A stretch of 5,075 nucleotides of DNA from Pseudomonadales bacterium (GTDB lineage: Bacteria > Pseudomonadota > Gammaproteobacteria > Steroidobacterales > Steroidobacteraceae). The translations under genes were made by a program, and so were the position numbers. Below are positions 1 to 5,075 of the stretch, one piece after another; the stretch's first letter is position 1, and every line of letters begins with the position of its first letter. The stretch spans positions 1 through 5,075 of the forward strand of contig JAGRJB010000368.1 of assembly GCA_020442965.1 (NCBI GenBank). Reading direction: 5' to 3'. A model generated the notes under the pieces. It was not told the origin of the DNA. It saw only the letters and a list, made by a program, of their open reading frames with translations, and did no database searches.

Positions 1-2
1 TC

Positions 3-593
3 GAGGCGACACGGCTGCAGATCGAGGAGTTCGACGCTGCAACCGCGGGCTTGCCGGGGCCGCGCAGTCTGGCCAACTCGGCCGCAATACTTGCCTGGCC
101 CAGTGCGAGACGCGACTGGGCGCGCCCGGGGATCGTGCTGTATGGCGTCGATCCAACCGGTGAATCGCGGCTCGACTGGCCCGCCGTCATGACGCTCAGC
201 AGCGAGGTCTTTGCGGAACGTCTGCTTGCACCGGGCGAGGCAATGGGCTACGGCGGCAGGTTCACTGCGGAGCAGGCGACGCGGGTCGGTCTCGTGGCGA
301 TCGGATATGGCGACGGCTATCCGGCGCGCGCTCCGACCGGGACGCCGGTCGCCGTCGACGATCGTCGTACGCGCGTCGTCGGTCGTGTGTCGATGGACAT
401 GCTGGCGGTCGATCTGAGCGAACTGCCGCAGGCGGGTGTGGGTAGCCGAGTCGAATTGTGGGGCGCGAATGTCGGCGTGGCTGAGGTCGCGGCGCACGCG
501 GGTCAACTAACCTACGAGTTGTTGTGCAACGTCAAGCGCGTGCCGTTCGAGTATGTCGAAGCTGCGAACAGCGCAACCGAGACAGGTAGCTGA
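3..593 (+). CDS. alr: Alanine racemase, C-terminal part (5' end outside window)
   Basis: PLP-dependent cytoplasmic enzyme that interconverts L- and D-alanine and supplies D-Ala for peptidoglycan. Only 196 codons before the TGA are present. The family is usually about 360 residues, so roughly the first 160-170, including the PLP lysine region, lie to the left of the window. Visible hallmarks are the [12 protein letters not shown] segment (51-86), RPGIVLYG (about 123-146), the IGYGDGYP motif with the catalytic-tyrosine position at 306-308, and GRVSMDM (384-404) with the substrate-binding Met-Asp pair. The conserved end [12 protein letters not shown] is also present, followed by a short divergent tail. 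The frame is open from the left edge, so an internal TTG at 51 is not the true start. The gene converges on the hydrolase gene to its right. The sequence cannot distinguish a biosynthetic Alr from a catabolic DadX-type paralogue. Family assignment is firm. Confidence 0.95.
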   Translation, partial: EATRLQIEEFDAATAGLPGPRSLANSAAILAWPSARRDWARPGIVLYGVDPTGESRLDWPAVMTLSSEVFAERLLAPGEAMGYGGRFTAEQATRVGLVAIGYGDGYPARAPTGTPVAVDDRRTRVVGRVSMDMLAVDLSELPQAGVGSRVELWGANVGVAEVAAHAGQLTYELLCNVKRVPFEYVEAANSATETGS

Positions 594-612
594 CGGGAGA
601 GATCCTGGGCTC

Positions 613-1305
613 TCAATGGCCGGGTCTGCGCTGCCGCTCGTGGTGCACGACGCGAGTCTGTACATCGGCGGCATTGCAGACGATCGCAAAGTGCCGATCC
701 AGATTTTCGAGCGCTACGACCCCCAGCCGCGCATCGCTATAACCTGTGAGGTCCGCGCAAACCACGACGTTGTAATCGAGTTGGGCGGCATCCCGCACGG
801 TCGAGTCTACACACGCATTGGCCGCCGTTCCGCAGACTACGACGGTCTCGATCCGTTGCGAGCGGAGCAGCATGTCGAGGTTCGAGCCCATGAATGCGCT
901 GTAGCGGTATTTGTGAATGTGGACATCGCCATTTTCCGCCCCGATGCCAGCTGTCAGCTCAGCGCCAGGCGTTCCGTCAACACATAGGTTCAGGTGCTGT
1001 GTCGCACGTCTGACCCGGCGCACCACTGCGCCGGAGGTCAGCAGCGCATTGTGCTGCTGGTGCACCCAGATGATCAGTGCGCCGGCGGCCCGCAGCTGCC
1101 CGACGAAGCGCGCGATGGGTTGAACGATCGCGGTGTTTTTCGCCACATCGACACCTGCCAACGCCAGAGCGCCGTCCGGCGCGCAGAAGTCCCGTTGCAT
1201 GTCGACGACGACGACTGCGATTGCCGCTTGCAGCACCTCGGAGAGTATTCCGGCCTTGACAGGATTGAGATCGGTCAGCACGTGAGGTGTCCTTGCCTGA
1301 GGCAT
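613..1305 (-). CDS. Isochorismatase-family cysteine hydrolase, RutB-like
   Basis: A 230-residue protein of the isochorismatase-like superfamily, whose members hydrolyse amides or enol ethers through an Asp-Lys-Cys triad. The triad is visible as D35 in VVVVDMQRDF, K132 in HKYRYSAF, and C165 in CGTAANACVDSTVRDA. Other family marks are LAGVDV (about 49-54), LRAAGALIIW (71-80) and LDMLLRSQRIETVVVCG (143-159). The length and the LAG-DV, AAG-LIIW and K-RYS-F patterns recall RutB, the ureidoacrylate amidohydrolase of pyrimidine catabolism. N-carbamoylsarcosine amidase or nicotinamidase relatives remain possible. No other rut gene is in view, so the substrate is unknown. No signal peptide is seen, so it is probably cytoplasmic. 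I chose the ATG at 1305 because AAAGGGG lies 10 nt upstream and family similarity begins shortly after it. A GTG at 1506 would add 67 residues with no recognisable domain. Superfamily confident; subfamily tentative. Confidence 0.88.
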   Translation of the reverse strand: MPQARTPHVLTDLNPVKAGILSEVLQAAIAVVVVDMQRDFCAPDGALALAGVDVAKNTAIVQPIARFVGQLRAAGALIIWVHQQHNALLTSGAVVRRVRRATQHLNLCVDGTPGAELTAGIGAENGDVHIHKYRYSAFMGSNLDMLLRSQRIETVVVCGTAANACVDSTVRDAAQLDYNVVVCADLTGYSDARLGVVALENLDRHFAIVCNAADVQTRVVHHERQRRPGH

Positions 1306-1315
1306 GATGGACTTG

Positions 1316-1322
1316 CCCCTTT
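1316..1322 (-). promoter_or_regulatory. Ribosome binding site of the hydrolase gene
   Basis: On the minus strand the sequence reads AAAGGGG, ending 10 nt before the ATG at 1305. It is the best Shine-Dalgarno match in the 201-bp intergenic region. It supports the 230-residue start over the upstream in-frame GTG at 1506. The spacing is slightly long but acceptable. Confidence 0.55.
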
Positions 1323-1328
1323 GATTGC

Positions 1329-1358
1329 ATTGTGTGGCCCGGAGGGGTGAGATCGCAA
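1329..1358 (-). promoter_or_regulatory. Candidate sigma70-type promoter for the hydrolase gene
   Basis: On the minus strand, TTGCGA (1358-1353) could be a -35 element and CACAAT (1334-1329) a -10 element. They are 18 bp apart and each matches 4 of 6 consensus bases. Transcription would start roughly 15-20 nt before the ATG at 1305, leaving a short leader that contains the ribosome binding site. The match is moderate and could arise by chance. It overlaps the left arm of the inverted repeat at 1354-1386, which would suit operator control. No equally good promoter was found for the divergent transporter operon. Confidence 0.3.
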
Positions 1359-1386
1359 CCCGATCCGGTCCTGGCCGTTGCGGGTT
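1354..1386. repeat. Imperfect inverted repeat in the divergent intergenic region
   Basis: Two overlapping ways to pair the arms are visible. CGCAAC (1354-1359) is complementary to GTTGCG (1377-1382), and AACCCG (1357-1362) to CGGGTT (1381-1386), with 17-18 nt between arms. The sequence lies between two divergent genes and its left arm overlaps the candidate -35 of the hydrolase promoter. It could be a regulator binding site. It could equally be chance in GC-rich DNA, since 6-bp arms are short. No regulator gene is in the window. Confidence 0.3.
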
Positions 1387-1506
1387 CGCGATCGCTGGTG
1401 AGCGACGCATTTCTGCAAGAATGGGCCGTCCCAAGCGCATCTCGACTGCCATCATGGATGCGCCGAAGCGTGCGACACTAACAGAGCAACGATACGTGAT
1501 ACCCAC

Positions 1507-2265
1507 ATGACGGCAGCCACCGGTGATGCGAACCGACGGACAGATTCAGCCGACGCTCGGCGGGCGAGCGTTTTGTCGGCGACCGGCGTGAGCAAGGTCT
1601 ATCGGACCGGCGAGGTCACGGTGCACGCGCTCAAGGACGTCAGTCTCGAGCTCTACGCCGGCGAACTGCTGGTCTTGTTAGGGGCTTCCGGCAGTGGCAA
1701 GTCCACGCTGTTGAACATTCTCGGTGGCCTCGATGTCGCATCGAGCGGGCAAGTACAGTATCGCGGCAAGCGGCTGGATACCCTCGATAGCGATGGCCTG
1801 ACCGAGTATCGGCGCAATCATGTCGGCTTCGTGTTTCAGTTCTACAATCTGATTCCGAGTCTGACGGCACGCGAGAACGTGGCACTCGTCACCGATATCG
1901 CCTCGCGCCCGCTATCGCCACGGGATGCGCTCGATCTCGTGGGCCTCAAGGAACGGCTCGATCATTTTCCGGCCCAGCTCTCGGGTGGTGAACAGCAGCG
2001 CGTGGCGATTGCGCGCGCAGTTGCCAAACGCCCCGACGTTCTGTTGTGCGACGAGCCCACCGGCGCATTGGACGCGGCAACCGGCAAACTGGTGCTCTCG
2101 GTGCTCGATCGCGTCAACCGCGAGACCGGTACGACGACGGCGATCATCACGCACAACGCAGCGATCAGCGGGCTGGGCGACACGGTCGTGCGCATGAGCA
2201 GCGGTGAGATCGTCGAACGACGCACCAACAATGTGCGTGCCAGTCTGGATGACATCACCTGGTGA
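1507..2265 (+). CDS. ABC transporter ATP-binding protein, MacB/LolD type
   Basis: A 252-residue cytoplasmic ATPase that would power the FtsX-type permease encoded next. All nucleotide-binding motifs are intact. They are an aromatic A-loop (Y32 in [12 protein letters not shown]), Walker [10 protein letters not shown] (59-67, K65), Q-loop Q111 in [12 protein letters not shown], signature LSGGEQQ (158-164), Walker B VLLCDEP (178-184, with D182 and catalytic E183), D-loop GALD (186-189), and H-loop H216 in ITHN. The [16 protein letters not shown] start and the [16 protein letters not shown] stretch are typical of the MacB/LolD/YbbA group. The first ~22 residues are a polar extension outside the conserved core, and the ATG at 1507 has no clear Shine-Dalgarno sequence. 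A later TTG (1575) or GTG (1588) start is therefore possible. The stop is 10 bp before the permease start, so the two genes are probably co-transcribed. The likely active form is a dimer on one duplicated permease. Confidence 0.93.
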   Translation: MTAATGDANRRTDSADARRASVLSATGVSKVYRTGEVTVHALKDVSLELYAGELLVLLGASGSGKSTLLNILGGLDVASSGQVQYRGKRLDTLDSDGLTEYRRNHVGFVFQFYNLIPSLTARENVALVTDIASRPLSPRDALDLVGLKERLDHFPAQLSGGEQQRVAIARAVAKRPDVLLCDEPTGALDAATGKLVLSVLDRVNRETGTTTAIITHNAAISGLGDTVVRMSSGEIVERRTNNVRASLDDITW

Positions 2266-2266
2266 G
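2261..2266 (+). promoter_or_regulatory. Ribosome binding site of the permease gene
   Basis: GGTGAG overlaps the last codons and stop of the ATPase gene and ends 9 nt before the ATG at 2276. It favours that start over the in-frame ATG at 2204, which lies inside the ATPase gene. The overlap suggests translational coupling of ATPase and permease. Confidence 0.5.
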
Positions 2267-2275
2267 CGCGCCAAC

Positions 2276-4639
2276 ATGACGTCACTCATGCGCAAGTTGA
2301 GCCGCGAGCTGTGGCAACTCCGCGGGCAAATGATCTCGATCGCGTTCGTGGTCGCAACCGGCATCATGACCGTGGTCACGATGCGCGGCAGTTACGAAAC
2401 CTTGATCGATGCGCAGCAGGCCTACTATCGCGACACCCGGTTTGCGGATGTCTGGTCCGCGGTCAAACGTGCACCGGATTTGCTGCGGCGGGAGATCGAG
2501 GCGCTGCCGGGCGTCGCGGCCGTCGCTACACGGGTGTCATTTTACGCGACACTCGATCTCGAAGGACTCGATGCGCCAGCGCAGGGCCACTTCATCTCAC
2601 TGCCCGAACACGGTCGCCCAGTCGTTAACGACATTCGCCTGCGCAGCGGCCGCTACGTCGCGCCAGGCACGGCAGATGAGGTCATTGTCAGCGAGAAATT
2701 TGCGCAGGCGCGCGGTCTGCTGCCCGGTGACAGCATTCGGGCGGTTATCAACGGCCGGGCCCGCGACCTCGATATCGTCGGCATCGCAATTTCGCCCGAA
2801 TACACCTACGCCGTGCCGCCGGGCTCACTCTATCCCGACGACCAGCGCTTCGGGATCCTGTGGATGAGCCGTGAGGTGTTAGGCCCGGCGTACGACATGG
2901 ACGGTGCATTCAATGAGGTGATGCTGAGGCTCGCGCCTGACGCGAACGAGGACGCTGTCATCGCACGGCTCGACGCTCTGCTGGATCGCTATGGCGGACT
3001 CGGGGCTTACCCGCGGGCGGAACAGCCCTCGCATCTGATACTGCAGGGTGAACTCGACCAGAACCGGGTCATGGGCACGGCGATTCCGGCAGTCTTTCTC
3101 GGTGTTGCGGCTTTTCTGCTCAATCTGGTGCTGGGACGTCTCATCCGTACCCAGCGGGGCGAGATTGCCGTGCTCAAGGCATTCGGTTACCGCGATCGGG
3201 AGGTGGGCCTGCACTACCTGCTGTTTGCACTCGTCGCCGTGGTCGCCGGCGCGATTCTCGGATCATTCGCGGGCGTGTGGTTAGGGCAGGCGTACATCAA
3301 TATGTACGGCAAGTATTTCGATTTCCCCAATCTGCACTACCGGCTCAGCTTGCCGTTGTTGCTGCTGGCGATCGGCGTGAGTCTCGTCGCGGCGATCGCG
3401 GGCGCGGTGGCGGCCGTGCGGCAGGCGATTGCCTTGCCGCCGGCTGAAGCCATGCGGCCGGAAGCGCCGGCGCGGTTCCACGCTGGCTGGCTGGAACGCA
3501 CGGGATTGACGGCGTGGCTGCCATCGGCCGGACGCATGATCCTGCGCAATCTCGAGCGAAAGCCGATCCAGAGCCTGCTGTCCTCACTCGGCGTGGCGCT
3601 CTCAGTGGCGATTCTCATCATCGGGCTGTTCATGTTCGACGGCGTGAAGTTCATGATGAATCTGCAGTTTCGCGTCATTCAACGCGAGGACTTGACGCTC
3701 AGCTTCGACGAGCCGCGCGACGCGGCCGTTATCGACGATTTCCGCCATCTAAAAGGCGTAACGCGGGTCGAGGCATTTCGCACTGTTCCGGTACGCTTAC
3801 GCGCGGCTCAGCGCGAACATCAGGTGAGTATCAACGGCATGGAGCCCGATGGTGAGCTGCGTCGCATCGTTGCGGCGAGCGGGCGCGTTCATCCGCTGCC
3901 GCTCGAGGGCGTGGTGCTGAGCGAGATTCTCGCGAAAAAGCTGCAAGTAACAACCGGTGACACGCTGCAGATCGACGTCCTTGAAGGACTGCGCAACAAG
4001 CGTAGCGTTGCGGTTGTCGGGATTGTCGAGGATTTTCTTGGGATGTCCGCCTACATGAATCGCGACTCGCTGCAGCGCCTGGTTGGCGGCCCAAGAATGA
4101 TTTCGGGCGGCTACCTGTCGGTGGCGGCAGATGCGCGACGCGAGCTCGAGCGGGAGCTCAAGAATCTGCCGGCTGTCGCCGGGGTTGCTTCACCCGCGTC
4201 GATGCTGGAGTCGTTCGAGAAGCAGATGGCCGACAGTCTATTTGTCGCGATTGGATTTTTGCTAGGGTTCGCCAGCGTGATCGCCATCGGTGTTGTCTAC
4301 AATGGCGCGCGCATCTCGCTGGCGGAGCGGGGTCGGGAACTGGCGAGCCTGCGTGTCATGGGCTTTCGGCGTCGCGAGACGGCCGTACTGTTGCTGGGCG
4401 AGCAGGCTGTGATCACGCTGCTCGCCATTCCGATCGGCTGGTTGCTCGGCTATGGTCTGTCAATCGCCGTTGCCTCCTCGCTGCAGACCGAAACCTATCG
4501 GATCCCTTTCATGATCAGTTCTGCCACCTACCTGATTTCAGCCGCGATAACGCTGGTCGCCGCCGTCGCGAGTGGTGCCATCGTCAAGCGCCGCGTCGAT
4601 CGGCTCGATCTGGTTGCAGTTCTCAAGACGCGCGAGTAG
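2276..4639 (+). CDS. Double-length FtsX-type ABC transporter permease
   Basis: A 787-residue inner-membrane protein that looks like two fused FtsX/MacB-type permease units. I see about eight membrane segments: near 19-36, 266-289, 313-336, 359-385, 432-455, 653-677, 705-734 and 748-770. Two large periplasmic domains lie between segments 1-2 (37-265) and 5-6 (456-652), as in MacB core domains. The halves repeat each other. [16 protein letters not shown] (294-309) matches [17 protein letters not shown] (686-701), at the cytoplasmic coupling position expected to contact the ATPase. Each periplasmic domain ends with a VIVSEKFA or VVLSEILA segment, then a GDS/GDT turn and a strand ending VGI. I chose the ATG at 2276 because the upstream in-frame ATG at 2204 overlaps the ATPase gene and adds 24 polar residues. 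The ATG at 2288 is an alternative. YbbP, LolC/E and lipoprotein- or peptide-exporting permeases are relatives. Substrate unknown. Confidence 0.9.
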   Translation: MTSLMRKLSRELWQLRGQMISIAFVVATGIMTVVTMRGSYETLIDAQQAYYRDTRFADVWSAVKRAPDLLRREIEALPGVAAVATRVSFYATLDLEGLDAPAQGHFISLPEHGRPVVNDIRLRSGRYVAPGTADEVIVSEKFAQARGLLPGDSIRAVINGRARDLDIVGIAISPEYTYAVPPGSLYPDDQRFGILWMSREVLGPAYDMDGAFNEVMLRLAPDANEDAVIARLDALLDRYGGLGAYPRAEQPSHLILQGELDQNRVMGTAIPAVFLGVAAFLLNLVLGRLIRTQRGEIAVLKAFGYRDREVGLHYLLFALVAVVAGAILGSFAGVWLGQAYINMYGKYFDFPNLHYRLSLPLLLLAIGVSLVAAIAGAVAAVRQAIALPPAEAMRPEAPARFHAGWLERTGLTAWLPSAGRMILRNLERKPIQSLLSSLGVALSVAILIIGLFMFDGVKFMMNLQFRVIQREDLTLSFDEPRDAAVIDDFRHLKGVTRVEAFRTVPVRLRAAQREHQVSINGMEPDGELRRIVAASGRVHPLPLEGVVLSEILAKKLQVTTGDTLQIDVLEGLRNKRSVAVVGIVEDFLGMSAYMNRDSLQRLVGGPRMISGGYLSVAADARRELERELKNLPAVAGVASPASMLESFEKQMADSLFVAIGFLLGFASVIAIGVVYNGARISLAERGRELASLRVMGFRRRETAVLLLGEQAVITLLAIPIGWLLGYGLSIAVASSLQTETYRIPFMISSATYLISAAITLVAAVASGAIVKRRVDRLDLVAVLKTRE

Positions 4640-4645
4640 TTAGTT

Positions 4646-5075
4646 ATGGAGCCAGACAAATCACGCCGCGGGATATACCTGGGCCTTGCCGGACTGGCGG
4701 TGGTGGCGCTGCTGGTGGTGCTCCTGCGTCCGTCGGGGATCGCGGTCGATACGGCAACGGTGGCGCGCGGGACGCTCTCGGTCACGGTCGAGGAGCAGGG
4801 GCGCACGCGCGCACGCGAGCGTTATACGGTGGCGGCGCCGATCACCGGGCGACTGTTGCGCACAAAGTTCGAGGCCGGAGATGGTGTGAAGGCCGGCGAC
4901 GTGCTCGCACACATTGCGCCGCCGCCCAACGATGCGCGCGCCACCGCGACTCTGCGCAGCGATCTTGCGTCTGCTCAGGCGCGCGCGCGCGCGGCTGCGG
5001 CGGCTCTGCGCGAGGCGGAGAGTGCCGACAAGTTGGCGAGCGTAGAGGCGGCACGCCGCGTGGATTTGTTTGCGA
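4646..5075 (+). CDS. HlyD-family periplasmic adaptor (membrane-fusion protein), 3' end outside window
   Basis: The frame is open from the ATG at 4646 to the right edge, giving the first 143 residues. A short basic head (KSRRG) precedes one hydrophobic segment (about 11-27), a signal anchor placing the rest in the periplasm. Next come a first beta strand region, VDTATVARGTLSVTVEEQGRTR (34-55), and the biotinyl-lipoyl half-motif AAPITGRLLRTKFEAGDGV (63-81) with KAGDVLAHIAPP (82-93). From about residue 100 an Ala/Arg/Glu-rich stretch with heptad character begins the alpha-helical hairpin. This layout is that of adaptors linking inner-membrane pumps to TolC-like channels. The gene starts 6 bp after the permease stop and so belongs to the same operon. 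Its Shine-Dalgarno sequence is weak (GAG at 4634-4636), perhaps compensated by coupling. It contains an alternating GC tract at 4979-4993. Family members are usually near 400 residues, so most of the protein is missing. Confidence 0.88.
   Translation, partial: MEPDKSRRGIYLGLAGLAVVALLVVLLRPSGIAVDTATVARGTLSVTVEEQGRTRARERYTVAAPITGRLLRTKFEAGDGVKAGDVLAHIAPPPNDARATATLRSDLASAQARARAAAAALREAESADKLASVEAARRVDLFA
4979..4993. repeat. Alternating GC dinucleotide tract inside the adaptor gene
   Basis: Fifteen bases of uninterrupted alternating G and C, about 7.5 dinucleotide units, encode an Ala-Arg-Ala-Arg-Ala stretch in the hairpin of the adaptor. Such tracts can adopt Z-DNA and are prone to slippage. 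It may also be simple codon bias in GC-rich DNA. The tract itself is certain; any function is not. Confidence 0.6.

Noticed and set aside
597..614. GAGAG (597-601) and CTCTC (610-614) form a possible hairpin between the convergent alr and hydrolase genes, suggesting a two-way terminator.
   Set aside because: The stem is only 5 bp with an 8-nt loop, has no T-tract on either side, and overlaps the hydrolase stop codon. It is too weak to call.
553..987. A 144-codon plus-strand reading frame opposite the hydrolase gene.
   Set aside because: It lies antisense to a gene with intact catalytic motifs and overlaps the end of alr. It has no recognisable domain and looks like a GC-rich shadow frame.
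1388..1395. The perfect 8-bp palindrome GCGATCGC in the intergenic region.
   Set aside because: It occurs once here. Short GC-rich palindromes of this kind are expected by chance, and nothing around it suggests a specific role.
1306..1506. The hydrolase frame stays open upstream to a GTG at 1506, giving a 297-residue version.
   Set aside because: The extra 67 residues match no domain or signal peptide I recognise. The ATG at 1305 has a good ribosome binding site, and the extension would fill the divergent promoter region.
2204..2275. An upstream in-frame ATG that would lengthen the permease by 24 residues.
   Set aside because: It lies inside the ATPase gene. The added residues are polar, and the ATG at 2276 has a plausible ribosome binding site and directly precedes the expected short cytoplasmic N-terminus.
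1912..2379. A 155-codon minus-strand reading frame across the ATPase-permease junction.
   Set aside because: It is antisense to two well-supported genes, is rich in residues typical of shadow frames, and has no recognisable motif.

Overview
The window is GC-rich, densely coded DNA, most likely chromosomal and from a Pseudomonadota (Gram-negative) bacterium. The clues are an inner-membrane ABC transporter paired with a periplasmic adaptor, which implies an outer membrane, the style of the alanine racemase sequence, and the heavy GC bias at third codon positions. I cannot fix the genus. No tRNA, rRNA, CRISPR array, insertion sequence or phage gene is visible.

Layout. (1) Positions 3-593 (+) hold the C-terminal half of alanine racemase (alr), whose start lies to the left of the window. 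(2) Positions 613-1305 (-) encode a complete isochorismatase-superfamily cysteine hydrolase with an intact Asp-Lys-Cys triad, most like RutB (ureidoacrylate amidohydrolase) by eye. It converges on alr with 19 bp between stop codons. (3) Positions 1306-1506 form a 201-bp divergent intergenic region with a candidate promoter for the hydrolase and an inverted repeat. (4) Positions 1507-5075 (+) form a tightly packed export operon. It encodes a MacB/LolD-type ABC ATPase (1507-2265), a large duplicated FtsX-type permease (2276-4639), and the N-terminal 143 residues of a HlyD-type membrane-fusion protein (4646 to beyond the right edge). The gaps between these genes are 10 and 6 bp.

How they fit together. 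The three right-hand genes look like one machine. The ATPase probably drives conformational changes in the inner-membrane permease, whose two large periplasmic domains would act on a substrate or on the adaptor. The adaptor would link to an outer-membrane channel of TolC type, which is not in this window. The arrangement resembles MacAB or DevBCA exporters, but the permease is a separate, double-length FtsX protein and the adaptor gene comes last. The substrate cannot be read from the sequence. The hydrolase and alr have no evident functional link to the exporter.

The most interesting content is this exporter architecture. Most of the rest is ordinary.
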